Shown here piece after piece: positions 1-7,350 of a DNA stretch of 64,000 nucleotides (position 1 is its first letter; the number at the start of each line of letters is the position of its first letter). The position numbers and the translations under genes were made by a program. A model generated the notes under the pieces. The model had not been told where the DNA came from. It saw only the letters and a list, made by a program, of their open reading frames with translations, and ran no database searches. Source of the stretch: JANRLT01 sp041736895 (lineage in GTDB: Bacteria; Planctomycetota; Planctomycetia; Pirellulales; JALHPA01). The stretch covers positions 1 through 64,000 of the forward strand of contig JBGSSS010000198.1 in assembly GCA_041736895.1 (NCBI GenBank). The letters run 5' to 3'.

Positions 1-620
1 CGCCAATCGACGGCCATGCCCTGGACCGTGTTGATCAGCGAAATCCCGTCGGCTCCGCCCGCTTCGGCGCCGCGCGCGACGCTGGCGATGTCCGCGACAT
101 TGGGCGTGAGTTTCGCTAGCACCGGCGTCGATGTCACGGCACGCACGCCGCGAACCACACGTTCACACGCCGCGGGATCGATCCCAAAATCGACGCCGTG
201 GCTGACGTTGGGGCACGAAATGTTCAATTCGATCGCCGCAATGCCAGCAAGCCCATCGAGCCGCTGCGCCATCGCGATAAACTCGTCGGCCGTCCGTCCG
301 GCGATGCTGACAATGATCGCCGGGCCAAGGCTGCCCAGGTACGGCAGATGCTTGGCAATGAAGTTCTCGATCCCGTCGTTATCAAGACCAATCGCATTGA
401 GCATTCCCGCGGCCGTCTCGATCGTCCGCCACGGCGGATTGCCGGCGCGAGGTTCCTGGGTAATCGTCTTGGGCAGAATCCCGCCAAGTGCTTGCAAATC
501 GACTAGGCCCTGCATCTCGCGCGCGTAACCGAACGTGCCCGAGGCCACGAGAATGGGGTTGGCTAGGCGGAGGCGGCCGATTTGGACGCTCAAATCGAGA
601 GTCGAGGGAACTGCGGTCAC
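1..620 (-). CDS. pyrD: Dihydroorotate dehydrogenase, class 1 (PyrD), 3'-truncated by window edge
   Basis: Catalyses oxidation of dihydroorotate to orotate in pyrimidine synthesis. About 206 N-terminal residues are visible of a family length near 310; the rest lies beyond the left edge. Read on the minus strand, the product opens VTAVPSTLDLSVQIGRLRLA, then NPILVASGTFGYA (FMN/phosphate region of class 1B enzymes), and later ELNISCPNVSHGVDFG, which contains the conserved N-x-SCPN motif carrying the class 1B catalytic Cys, and LAKLTPNV. The GTG at 618-620 is chosen as start because the family homology begins a few residues after it; no clear Shine-Dalgarno is seen. The class 1B assignment rests on Cys at the active site. 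No pyrK is visible nearby, so the electron acceptor is unknown. Confidence 0.85.
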   Translation of the reverse strand, partial: MTAVPSTLDLSVQIGRLRLANPILVASGTFGYAREMQGLVDLQALGGILPKTITQEPRAGNPPWRTIETAAGMLNAIGLDNDGIENFIAKHLPYLGSLGPAIIVSIAGRTADEFIAMAQRLDGLAGIAAIELNISCPNVSHGVDFGIDPAACERVVRGVRAVTSTPVLAKLTPNVADIASVARGAEAGGADGISLINTVQGMAVDW

Positions 621-710
621 AGGCAGGCAAGTATTGTCGAAGAGTGAGGATCAAATTCGATCCTCAATGTACCGGCAGCAGTTCGAGCTAGCAAAGGGGA
701 GAGAGAATCT

Positions 711-737
711 CGTTTAGCGGCGACCCGAAGGGGAGCG
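711..737. repeat. Dispersed 27-bp repeat, copy 1
   Basis: The reverse complement of these 27 bases matches 12991-13017 with two mismatches (core CGCTCC-C-TTCG-GTCGCCGCTAAACG). Both copies lie in gaps next to genes and not in coding sequence. Confidence 0.5.
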
Positions 738-821
738 TTTTTATGACATCATCAAACGCCGAAACGACGCTGCAAGAGCGTCGTAAGAGCGTGGGCGATC
801 AAGCCGCGGGGGGGCGGTGCT

Positions 822-1040
822 TTACAGCACGCCGCCATGCATGCGGTAGATCGACATATGCGATGGCTGGTCGAGGAACCAGATCCGTTCCCATTCGTCG
901 GCGACCTGCATCAGGTCGTCGCTCGTGTTGAGCAACTCGTTGGCACGACGGGTTGGATCTCCGGAATAGGCCGGGAGAAAACAACCGGTGAAGGTTGTCA
1001 GCACAGTAGCGGCCATGACGGCAAACAACACTCGACGCAT
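822..1040 (-). CDS. Small lipoprotein of unknown function
   Basis: A 72-residue protein starting MRRVLFAVMAATVLTTFTGC: a basic N-terminus, a hydrophobic stretch and a lipobox-like TFTGC with Cys20 as the probable lipidation site. The mature part is about 52 residues and rich in charged and aromatic residues (a run ending MHGGVL). A longer frame exists upstream, but the ATG at 1038-1040 is preceded by GGAGG at a good distance, which decides the start. No domain is recognised. Small lipoproteins of this kind are common in planctomycetes; an envelope location is inferred from the signal only. Confidence 0.6.
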   Translation of the reverse strand: MRRVLFAVMAATVLTTFTGCFLPAYSGDPTRRANELLNTSDDLMQVADEWERIWFLDQPSHMSIYRMHGGVL

Positions 1041-1292
1041 GATGGGATTCCTCCGTGAATCGATCCGCTTCACTTCCCGAGGGGGTCGTGAAACCGTGGC
1101 CGTCGGTCGCATGACCGAAAAACCGCGGATTTGAACTTTCTGGTCCAAGTTCTGAAAAGTCATCAGACCTTGGATTCGCAGTAGTTATCGACTCGGCCGG
1201 TCGTAGGAGTTCAATCGATTTTGTCGATGTGGCAAGATTTTCCGCGCTTCGGCTCTAAAGGCTTGCCATCAGAGAGCTTAGGCCAAAACAAT

Positions 1293-1315
1293 AACCCGAC
1301 GCGTAAGCGAGGGAG
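1293..1315. repeat. Dispersed repeat CCCGACGCGTAAGCGAGGG
   Basis: Imperfectly palindromic element downstream of the HU-like gene. In opposite orientation, close copies occur at 8000-8021 (CCCTCGCTAACGCATCGGG) and 50707-50729 (CCCTCGCTAACGCGTCGGG). All three sit just 3' of minus-strand genes. Confidence 0.55.
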
Positions 1316-1415
1316 TGGAAGCTAAAGCTAGAATTTTAATCCGCTGCGTAAGCATGGTACGCAAGCCCCAGTTGTAATTCCTTTGGAAACAAGTCTGCAA
1401 ATAAGCAGCTAGCAA

Positions 1416-1763
1416 CTACAGCGTTTCGCTAGCAGGCGGAGCACTCGCCGTTTCGGCGGCCGCTTTCTGGGCCGCTTTCTTGCGCTCCAGTTCGCGGACT
1501 TTTTCTTCCATCTCTTTGCCTGGCTTAAAGGTTACGACATATTTCTCGGGTACAAACACCTTGTCGCCAGTACGCGGATTGCGAGCCTTGCGGCTGGCGC
1601 GCATCTTCACCTCAAAGACACCGAAGTTCCGCAGTTCGATTCGTTCTTCGGCCACGAGCGTGCGTACGATGGCGTCAAACGTCTTTTGCACGATCTCTTT
1701 GGTTTTGAGCTGCGTCAGCCCAATCTCGTCGGAAATCGTTTTGACAATGTCTTTCTTGGTCAC
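1416..1763 (-). CDS. HU/IHF-family DNA-binding protein
   Basis: Nucleoid-associated protein that bends DNA. The 115-residue product starts VTKKDIVKTISDEIGLTQLK and contains the HU/IHF hallmarks: dimerising helices followed by RIELRNFGVFEVK and RKARNPRTGDKVFVPEKYVV, where NPRTG is the conserved tip of the beta-arm that intercalates into the minor groove. The tail after GKEMEEKV is extended with Ala/Lys/Glu-rich sequence ending in ASETL. The open frame continues upstream to 1844, but GTG at 1761-1763 fits the family N-terminus and has AGGAG about 10 bases upstream. HU-like versus IHF-like cannot be decided from sequence alone. Confidence 0.88.
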   Translation of the reverse strand: MTKKDIVKTISDEIGLTQLKTKEIVQKTFDAIVRTLVAEERIELRNFGVFEVKMRASRKARNPRTGDKVFVPEKYVVTFKPGKEMEEKVRELERKKAAQKAAAETASAPPASETL

Positions 1764-2008
1764 GGCGAGCAAGCTCCTGCACCAGAAAATTGACGGCCGC
1801 TTGAGTGACTTAGAAAACTTCCCGGCCGTCAACCGGTGTTCCAAGTGTAGATGCCATAAGCACTAGTGTCAAGGAAACCCAAGTCCGATTTGACGCAACC
1901 GGGGTATCGATTGCAGCGATTTTTAGATAGAAAGCAGGGGGGTATGGTCCCGGAAACTGCTAAAAGTGCGAGATTCTCGTATTTGCTAGCAGGCAAGTGC
2001 GGTTTCTG

Positions 2009-2088
2009 CCCTAAGCCCAGGGGGTTCATCCCCCTGGGTAATCTTTCGTGAAGCGACCCAGGGGGGTAAACCCCCTGGGCTTAGGCAG
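2009..2088. repeat. Two palindromes nested in a larger inverted repeat
   Basis: CCCAGGGGG-TTCAT-CCCCCTGGG (2016-2038) and CCCAGGGGGG-TAAA-CCCCCTGGG (2057-2079) are separate hairpins. Their outer flanks (GCCTAAG... and ...CTTAGGC) also pair, so the 80 bases can fold as one long or two short stems. A third member is at 11424-11444. It lies between the HU-like gene and the CxxCxxCC gene. There is no T-tract, so it is not a typical intrinsic terminator. Confidence 0.7.
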
Positions 2089-2100
2089 ATGGAACGAGAA

Positions 2101-2538
2101 TTAGATCTTAATGACCGCCGCGCGGGCGACGATTTCTTCGACCGTAAAGAGCTGCCCTTTGCCGCTGCCGGGGCAGGCTTCGCAGGTTTCCGCCCAAGCT
2201 TCGGGCGACTTCAAATTCGAGTCCCAAAACGGCCAGGTCCGGCATTGCCGCGGCCGTTCTTCGTAGAGCGTGCATTTGCGGTCCTTGAGGAACACGCAAT
2301 CGCCGTTGTCGTACTCGATCAGGGTGCGCCGGGCACCGACTTTGCGCGTGAACTTGGCCTCGAAATCGGGGACGCTCAACTTCAACCGCGCGGCCATTGC
2401 CTGAATCTCGTCGGCATTGACCCAGACATAACCCGGCGCGCCGGTGCAGCAATCCCCGCATTCGGTGCAGGTAAACCGCAAGCCATCTTTGGCGAACCAC
2501 GGTTCGGATTTCGACGCGTTTTTGGATTCGGAACTCAT
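2101..2538 (-). CDS. YkgJ-family CxxCxxCC cysteine-cluster protein
   Basis: A 145-residue cytoplasmic protein with the family signature F-x-C24-x-x-C27-x-x-C30-C31 near the N-terminus, a middle segment YDNGDCVFLKDRKCTLYEER that supplies more Cys, then RPRQCRTWPFW and a C-terminal CEACPGSGKG. Proteins of this family (annotated as putative zinc- or iron-chelating) probably bind a metal or Fe-S cluster through the clustered Cys; a biochemical role is not established. ATG at 2536-2538. It precedes, on the same strand, nothing obviously linked; the class V aminotransferase starts upstream and may be co-transcribed because its stop is only about 40 bases before this start. Confidence 0.8.
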   Translation of the reverse strand: MSSESKNASKSEPWFAKDGLRFTCTECGDCCTGAPGYVWVNADEIQAMAARLKLSVPDFEAKFTRKVGARRTLIEYDNGDCVFLKDRKCTLYEERPRQCRTWPFWDSNLKSPEAWAETCEACPGSGKGQLFTVEEIVARAAVIKI

Positions 2539-2577
2539 GCCAAATAATGTATCAAGTTCCTGTCCCGAGAAGAATTG

Positions 2578-3843
2578 CTAAGCCACAAGTATTTTCGACA
2601 ACACTTCGACAGCTGCTGTGACTTCTTCTCGCGTCGTCAAATGCCCCCAGCTCAAACGCAGCGTCCCGCCGCTGGCTCCGCTGCTGATCGCTGCGTGAAT
2701 GAGCGGCGCGCAGTGCAACCCGGCGCGGACTTGGATGCGAGGTTCTTGTTGATCGAGGATCAGGGCCAGTTCCTGCGGATCGAAGTCATGCAACCGGAGA
2801 CCCACGATCCCGACACATTGCGACGAAAGCTGCGGGCCCAGGATTTCGCCCGCGCTCGTTAGTCCGCGCGCGGTCCAAAGTTCGATGAACAATTCGGTCA
2901 GCGACGCATCGTGCTGTTGCCTTGCAGCGATGCCCTGTTCCAAAACCGTTTGCACGCCCGCAAGCAACCCGGCGATGGCGGGTGAATTTTGGTTCCCGGA
3001 CTCCAAACGCTCCGGCAGCGGCCAAGGTTGCTCGGCCTTTTCGCTCGCGGTGCCAGTCCCGCCCCGGAGCAGCGGTTGCAAGATCTGCTCGGCGCGTTCG
3101 CCGACATAGAGCAACCCGGTGCCGAGCGGTCCGAGGAGGCCCTTGTGCCCCGGCGCAGCGAGCAGGTCGAAATTCATAGCCGCCGCATCTATGGGGACAT
3201 GGCCGAGCGACTGCGCCGCGTCGAGCAAAAAGTACCCGCCGCGTTCGCGGCAGAGCGCGCCGATCGCCGCGGCGTCTTGCAGAGTGCCCGTGACATTGGA
3301 TGCGTGATTCAGCGCGACGAGTTTCGTCCGTGGTTGCCAGGCCGCGATGAAATCCGCGGGATCACACCAACCGCGTGAGTCGCACGGGATGATCGTTACC
3401 GCAACATCTCGAGTTTGCTCCAAAAACTTCAGCGGCCGCAGGATCGAATTGTGCTCGGTTTGCGTCGTGATGACATGATCGCCGGGTTGCAACATGCCAA
3501 GCAGCGCCGTGTTGCACGCCGCGGTCCCGTTCTGGCAAAACGCGATTCGCTCCGCCGCGCCGCCGTTGAGCATGCCGGCGATGGCCGCGCGCGTAGCTTG
3601 CAGAGTCCGCGCGATTTCGCCCGCCTCACGCGATACGCCGCGGCCCGCCGCGACACCCCACTCGCGCTGCGCGCGATCGACCGCGCGATACACGGCCTCC
3701 GGCTTCGGCCAACTCGTCGCGGCGTTGTCTAAGTAGATTCGCAAGCGAATGGGGTTGGGGATTCGGGATTTGGGGTCGGAGATTTGGGATTCGTTTATTG
3801 CATTTAGGGTCTTTTCCACAACCGATTCACCAAAGAAACGCAA
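2578..3843 (-). CDS. Class V aminotransferase, cysteine-desulfurase-like
   Basis: PLP enzyme of the NifS/SufS fold, probably releasing sulfur from cysteine. The core begins IYLDNAATSWPKPEA; Asp208 in LLDAAQS contacts the PLP ring and Lys234 in APGHKGLLG is the Schiff-base lysine. RAGLHCAP places Cys378 where the sulfur-accepting Cys of cysteine desulfurases lies. Length from the core start (about 385) fits the family. The first 35 residues are odd: they are encoded by, or lie beyond, a GGGGATT-type repeat (3750-3793) that replaces the expected start region. The frame stays open to a TTG at 3843; GTG at 3819 or TTG near 3728 are alternatives, none with a good ribosome site. The start is therefore uncertain, the function much less so. 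Confidence 0.82.
   Translation of the reverse strand: MRFFGESVVEKTLNAINESQISDPKSRIPNPIRLRIYLDNAATSWPKPEAVYRAVDRAQREWGVAAGRGVSREAGEIARTLQATRAAIAGMLNGGAAERIAFCQNGTAACNTALLGMLQPGDHVITTQTEHNSILRPLKFLEQTRDVAVTIIPCDSRGWCDPADFIAAWQPRTKLVALNHASNVTGTLQDAAAIGALCRERGGYFLLDAAQSLGHVPIDAAAMNFDLLAAPGHKGLLGPLGTGLLYVGERAEQILQPLLRGGTGTASEKAEQPWPLPERLESGNQNSPAIAGLLAGVQTVLEQGIAARQQHDASLTELFIELWTARGLTSAGEILGPQLSSQCVGIVGLRLHDFDPQELALILDQQEPRIQVRAGLHCAPLIHAAISSGASGGTLRLSWGHLTTREEVTAAVEVLSKILVA
3750..3793. repeat. GGGGATT-type repeat at the 5' end of the aminotransferase gene
   Basis: Units TGGGGTTGGGGATTCGGGAT then TTGGGGTCGGAGATTTGGGA repeat a degenerate heptad. It overlaps the N-terminal codons of the aminotransferase frame (encoding ISDPKSRIPNP). 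Related copies: 8598-8677, 12038-12076, 13030-13066. Confidence 0.65.
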
Positions 3844-3846
3844 CTG

Positions 3847-3923
3847 ATAGGCAAGAGAATGAAGGCAGGAGAATAGATCAGAAACATTCTCTTGCCTTCA
3901 TTCTTTTGCCTATGTCTGCCTAT
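3847..3923. repeat. Inverted repeat of the AGGCAAGAGAATGAAGGCAG family, copy 1
   Basis: Left arm ATAGGCAAGAGAATGAAGGC (from 3847) and right arm GCCTTCATTCTTTTGCCTAT form an imperfect hairpin. Close relatives are at 24185-24259 (nearly the same arms) and 54168-54213. It fills the gap upstream of the aminotransferase. Confidence 0.75.
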
Positions 3924-3991
3924 ATGTCGCTCTAAATTGGGAGACTCGTTTATTATCAAGTTTGTGATGAAACCGGTATTGGGACAGGCGC

Positions 3992-4031
3992 TAATTCTTC
4001 CTTCTAACTTCTAACTCCTAAATTCTTCCTC
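3992..4031. repeat. Half-element with CTTCTAACTTCTAACTCC units
   Basis: Low-complexity run of CTTCTAA units downstream of moaA. It resembles a single arm of the inverted low-complexity elements elsewhere in the window; no partner arm was found close by. Confidence 0.4.
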
Positions 4032-5025
4032 ATCCCCCGATCTGATACATCGCCCTCTGCGGTTTCACAAAATCACTCGTGTCGATGCCGTGGCCGAATT
4101 TTTTGTGCTGGACGCAATCTTGCACCAACGCCGCGAGCGCTTCATCGCTTGCTGAGCCTCGCAGCAGCTCACGCGCGTCCCATTCGACTGTCGAGAAGAG
4201 ACAGTTCCGTACTTGGCCTTCGGCCGTCAGCCGGAGCCGATTGCATTCGCCGCAAAACGAATGCGTCACCGGATTGATGAAGCCCACGCGCAACGGCAAG
4301 TCTGCGTACTCGTAATCGACTGCCGGCTGACTCGTGTCCGTGCGCGAAACGGGTGTCAGCAGCCCGAACTCGCGGGCGAGTGTCGTGCGAACCTCGTCGC
4401 CGCCGAGAACTTGCGCGTGATCCCAACGGCCTTCGGCATCGAGCGGCATGTATTCGATGAACCGCAGTTCGAGCCGCTTCCGCCGCGCGAAGTCGGCGAG
4501 CGGGACGATTTCGTCTTCGGTCAAGCCGCGAATCGACACGGCGTTCAAGCGAATGTTGTCGAATCCGGCGTCGATCGCCGCGTTGATCCCGTCGAGCACA
4601 CGCTGCAAACCCGGCCGGCGCGCGATTTCGAGGAACGTCGCTTCGGTCAGTGCATCGAGGCTGATATTCAGCCGCTGCAACCCGGCGCGCTTCAACGCCG
4701 CGGCTTGCTCGGTGAGCAGAATGCCGTTCGTCGTCATCGCCAAATCGCGAATCGCGGGTATCTGGCGCAATTGCGCGACCAACGTCGGCAATTCCGCCCG
4801 CACCAGCGGTTCGCCGCCGGTGAGGCGGACCTTGTCGATGCCACTGTTGGCGACGACTCGAACGAAGCGGGTGATTTCTTCGAAGGTGAGCAGCTCCTCG
4901 CGCGGGCGGAACTGCACCGCTTCGTTCGGCATGCAATAGAAGCAGCGAATGTTGCAACGATCCGTCACGCTCACACGCAAATTCGTGTGGCGTCGGCCAA
5001 ATCGATCAACAAGCAGAGCGGACAT
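4030..5025 (-). CDS. moaA: GTP 3',8-cyclase MoaA
   Basis: Radical SAM enzyme making (8S)-3',8-cyclo-7,8-dihydroguanosine 5'-triphosphate, the first step of molybdenum cofactor synthesis. The SAM-binding [4Fe-4S] motif is C24-x3-C28-x2-C31 (CNIRCFYC), followed by TGGEP for SAM binding. The second, C-terminal cluster motif is C258-x2-C261-x13-C275 (HSFCGECNRLRL...NCLF). The protein ends in IGG, the conserved Gly-Gly tail that reaches into the active site. At 331 residues the length is normal for MoaA. ATG at 5023-5025. No moaC or other Mo-cofactor genes are beside it. Confidence 0.96.
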   Translation of the reverse strand: MSALLVDRFGRRHTNLRVSVTDRCNIRCFYCMPNEAVQFRPREELLTFEEITRFVRVVANSGIDKVRLTGGEPLVRAELPTLVAQLRQIPAIRDLAMTTNGILLTEQAAALKRAGLQRLNISLDALTEATFLEIARRPGLQRVLDGINAAIDAGFDNIRLNAVSIRGLTEDEIVPLADFARRKRLELRFIEYMPLDAEGRWDHAQVLGGDEVRTTLAREFGLLTPVSRTDTSQPAVDYEYADLPLRVGFINPVTHSFCGECNRLRLTAEGQVRNCLFSTVEWDARELLRGSASDEALAALVQDCVQHKKFGHGIDTSDFVKPQRAMYQIGG

Positions 5026-5090
5026 TCAGCAAGTGCAAAAACGGAAAATCGTTGAGAGCAATGCAGTTTATTTTAGCAGAAATTGAAGCG

Positions 5091-5158
5091 GGTTATAGGT
5101 TGTAAGTTGTAAGTAAGGTGACACTACCTACAACCTATAACTTACAACTTACAACCTT
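5091..5158. repeat. Inverted low-complexity element with GTTGTAAG units
   Basis: Left arm GGTTATAGGTTGTAAGTTGT and right arm ending ACTTACAACTTACAACCT lie about 8 bases apart, the right arm being a permuted reverse complement of the left. It fills the gap between moaA and the hemolysin III gene, ending exactly at the latter's stop codon. Same architecture as the AGGCAAGAG and GGGGATT elements, different unit. Confidence 0.65.
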
Positions 5159-5924
5159 AACTAATCAAATCCGGCAGCAGGTCGTGCGGTTCGTTCGGGA
5201 TGCCGACCTCTTCGTGCTTCCGGTCGCCGATTGGGTGAATTGTGCCGTCGGCGAATTCCCAGACGAACAAGGCTTGGCACGCCGCGCCAATGATGACCAT
5301 CACATGCCAGATCTCGTGCGGGTGAATCACACCGGGGATCAGCACGAGAAAATTTAGATATTCCATCAGCGCGCCGATCGAATACGCCACGCCGCCGAGA
5401 ATCATCGGCTGAACAAAGTTGCTGCCGTAGCGTTTGTACAACGCGATCCCCGACAACGCGCCGACCCACCCGAGACTGAGATAAAACGTCAGCCCCAGCC
5501 ACTCGGGCATCTCGTGGAAAAAGATCGTCTTCAGCGTCAGCCCGGTGATGGCACACGCCCAGACGAAGAGCAGCGGAAACCACCGCCAAAAGCCGCGGAA
5601 CAAAATGCCATGCGCCGGCGTGAACGTCCCGGCGATCAGCACAAAGATTGCACAGTGGTCCAACCGCTCGAAGACCCGCCACGGCGCGCCCGACACTTCG
5701 AGCATATGATAAACGGCGCTCATCGAGAACAGGAACACGCCCGAGAAGACGTATACTCCGAGGGATATCATCCGGCTCGTCGAGCCCCGTCCGCGTCGGA
5801 GGAGAAAAATGCCATAGATAAAAAACGCGACGGCCCCGAGCAAATGGCTCATCGAGCTGAACGGGTGATAAAACCCGGGCAGGTGATACAACTCGGGATT
5901 CGGCGAAATGGCGGAACCATCCAT
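5157..5924 (-). CDS. Hemolysin III / PAQR-family membrane protein
   Basis: A 255-residue, seven-span integral membrane protein. Conserved motifs of the superfamily are present: SAVYH after the second span, ERLDHCAIFVLIAGTFTP (the D-H pair and the GTFTP), and a C-terminal IHPHEIWHVMVIIGA. In eukaryotic relatives the Ser/Asp/His residues form a zinc-dependent amidohydrolase site; the function of bacterial members (YqfA/HlyIII) is not settled. The N-terminus and the charged C-terminal tail (HEEVGIPNEPHDLLPDL) are specific to this protein. ATG at 5922-5924, no clear ribosome site. Confidence 0.87.
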   Translation of the reverse strand: MDGSAISPNPELYHLPGFYHPFSSMSHLLGAVAFFIYGIFLLRRGRGSTSRMISLGVYVFSGVFLFSMSAVYHMLEVSGAPWRVFERLDHCAIFVLIAGTFTPAHGILFRGFWRWFPLLFVWACAITGLTLKTIFFHEMPEWLGLTFYLSLGWVGALSGIALYKRYGSNFVQPMILGGVAYSIGALMEYLNFLVLIPGVIHPHEIWHVMVIIGAACQALFVWEFADGTIHPIGDRKHEEVGIPNEPHDLLPDLIS

Positions 5925-5929
5925 GGAGT

Positions 5930-6000
5930 TTTGGGCGCTGGGCGTTGGTCGTTAGGCGCTGGGAAAGACAAAATCCTGAGCCGGGGATGTTAGTCCCCGG
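5930..6000. repeat. GGGCGCTGGGCGTT low-complexity run plus a palindrome
   Basis: 5930-5976 holds GGGCGCTGGGCGTT- and GGTCGTTAGGCGCTGGGAAAG-like units, again a short G-rich run ending in GGGAAAG like the GGGGATT family. It is followed by the palindrome CCGGGGATGTTAGTCCCCGG (5981-6000). Located between the hemolysin III start and the tandem paralogues, which diverge here. Confidence 0.5.
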
Positions 6001-6115
6001 ATGAACGTTGCAAGACTTTCAATTGACACGCAATTCGATTCAGCGAAGGCCAATTTCTTGCTACGATGCGAATAGTCTACCACTGTACCCGTTGGCAATG
6101 AACCCCGGGCGGGCG

Positions 6116-6730
6116 ATGCGGTTTAGTTTGCGAACGCTGATGCTGATGTTTACGCTGTTTGCAGTGGCGTATGTGATCGCTTGGATGTACTTACGTAGCG
6201 AATTTGAGCAGAGGATCGATCTCGCAACTTACATACAAGATCTGAAGTCGCTTAAAGTGCATGCAGCCTGGATGAAGTTCGGCCGGGACACCGAGAACAA
6301 GCCGTTCCCTTTATCGATTATCAATGAAAGTTTGGCAGACTCCGATTTCTATTATGGGCAGCAGCTGCGACCTCGAGCCGCTGAAAGAGGATTATTGTTC
6401 CGCCGAGATCAATGGGGGCGACCTTTTGTCGCAGTAGCCTTGAATGAAATTGGAGATCCATGCCCCGAGATTCTAGAAAGCAAAGTCATCGGCTATTACT
6501 CGTTTGGCCAAGACGGCAAGTCCGAGACCTTTGGCAATGATCCCGACGACCTCAATTCCTGGAGGCCTAGCACGGAGTTCTACTTACAACAAGCCAAGCA
6601 ACAGGCTAGCGACCGCGCGCGGAAAGAAGCTCTGGGAATTGCTTGCGTTCCGTTGGCGGTGATCTTGGGGATCATTTTCCTCTTCCGCGATCCGCATCTG
6701 GCGTGCAAGGAGGAAGTGCAACGGGCATGA
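6116..6730 (+). CDS. Membrane-anchored GspG-like tail protein, paralogue 1 of 3
   Basis: A 204-residue protein with one N-terminal membrane segment directly after MRFSLRTLM, an N-terminal signature I know from planctomycete proteins. The soluble part ends with RDQWGRPFVAVA and GYYSFGQDGKSETFGNDPDD, which resembles the C-terminal calcium-binding part of type II secretion major pseudopilins (D-x-WG-x-P-Y... S-x-G-x-DG). A second hydrophobic segment lies near the C-terminus (LGIACVPLAVILGIIFLF). There is no prepilin peptidase motif, so it is not a true pseudopilin. ATG 6116 is preferred over 6098 because paralogues start at MRFS. Its stop overlaps the next start (ATGA). Confidence 0.62.
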   Translation: MRFSLRTLMLMFTLFAVAYVIAWMYLRSEFEQRIDLATYIQDLKSLKVHAAWMKFGRDTENKPFPLSIINESLADSDFYYGQQLRPRAAERGLLFRRDQWGRPFVAVALNEIGDPCPEILESKVIGYYSFGQDGKSETFGNDPDDLNSWRPSTEFYLQQAKQQASDRARKEALGIACVPLAVILGIIFLFRDPHLACKEEVQRA

Positions 6731-7350
6731 GATTCAGTTTGCGAACGCTGATGTTTTTGCTCATTCCGTTGCTGATTGCGGCGTATGGGCTGGCGTATAT
6801 GCTCAATGCCACGGTCAATGGGCAGCCAATCTTTGAACGAAAATGGTCCAAGGAATTAAATCAACTTCAAACATGGCATCTTACAGCGAATGATCCGTAT
6901 GTGATTTTGAAACCTTCGAAGACAACCCTATTCGGCTTGATGCAAGAAGTCCTCAACGGGAAGACGAACACTGAGGTGTTGCAGCTGGGTTACTACCAGC
7001 AGTTGCATTTGTCAGACTGTTGGGAGCAACCTTACCGCTGTGTCTGCTTGGATGCGAAGCATCAAGTTGTGGATGAAAGTCAGGCTGTCGAGATTGGGTT
7101 TTATTCGGTCGGAGAAGACGGCGTGTCTCAGACGAGCGGAAATGATCCCGATGATTTGAATAGCTGGTCATCCACCGATGCCTACTACGCGCAGCGACAC
7201 CAGGCCATTGTCTTGCGGGAAATGCGTCTCCAAGCACTGAAGTTCCTGCCGCTCAGTTTAGGAATTTTTGCCCTGGTCGGGTGGTTCCTGAAACCGTTCA
7301 GCGCGCGATCGCTGGAATGGGAGCGTTCGAGGAGACGCCATGCGGTTTAG
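6727..7350 (+). CDS. Membrane-anchored GspG-like tail protein, paralogue 2 of 3
   Basis: A 207-residue paralogue of the preceding gene: MRFSLRTLMFLLIPLL anchor, middle region poorly conserved, then WEQPYRCVCLD, GFYSVGEDGVSQTSGNDPDD and a C-terminal hydrophobic helix (LPLSLGIFALVGWFL). The ATG overlaps the previous stop (ATGA at 6727-6730) and the gene overlaps the next by 11 bases, so translation is probably coupled. The shared tail implies the three arose by tandem duplication, while the middle parts have diverged strongly. Function unknown. Confidence 0.65.
   Translation: MRFSLRTLMFLLIPLLIAAYGLAYMLNATVNGQPIFERKWSKELNQLQTWHLTANDPYVILKPSKTTLFGLMQEVLNGKTNTEVLQLGYYQQLHLSDCWEQPYRCVCLDAKHQVVDESQAVEIGFYSVGEDGVSQTSGNDPDDLNSWSSTDAYYAQRHQAIVLREMRLQALKFLPLSLGIFALVGWFLKPFSARSLEWERSRRRHAV

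Noticed and set aside
5026..5160. Looked for a molybdenum-cofactor riboswitch near moaA
   Set aside because: The upstream side of moaA is filled by the GTTGTAAG inverted element and shows no Moco-riboswitch-like conserved core.
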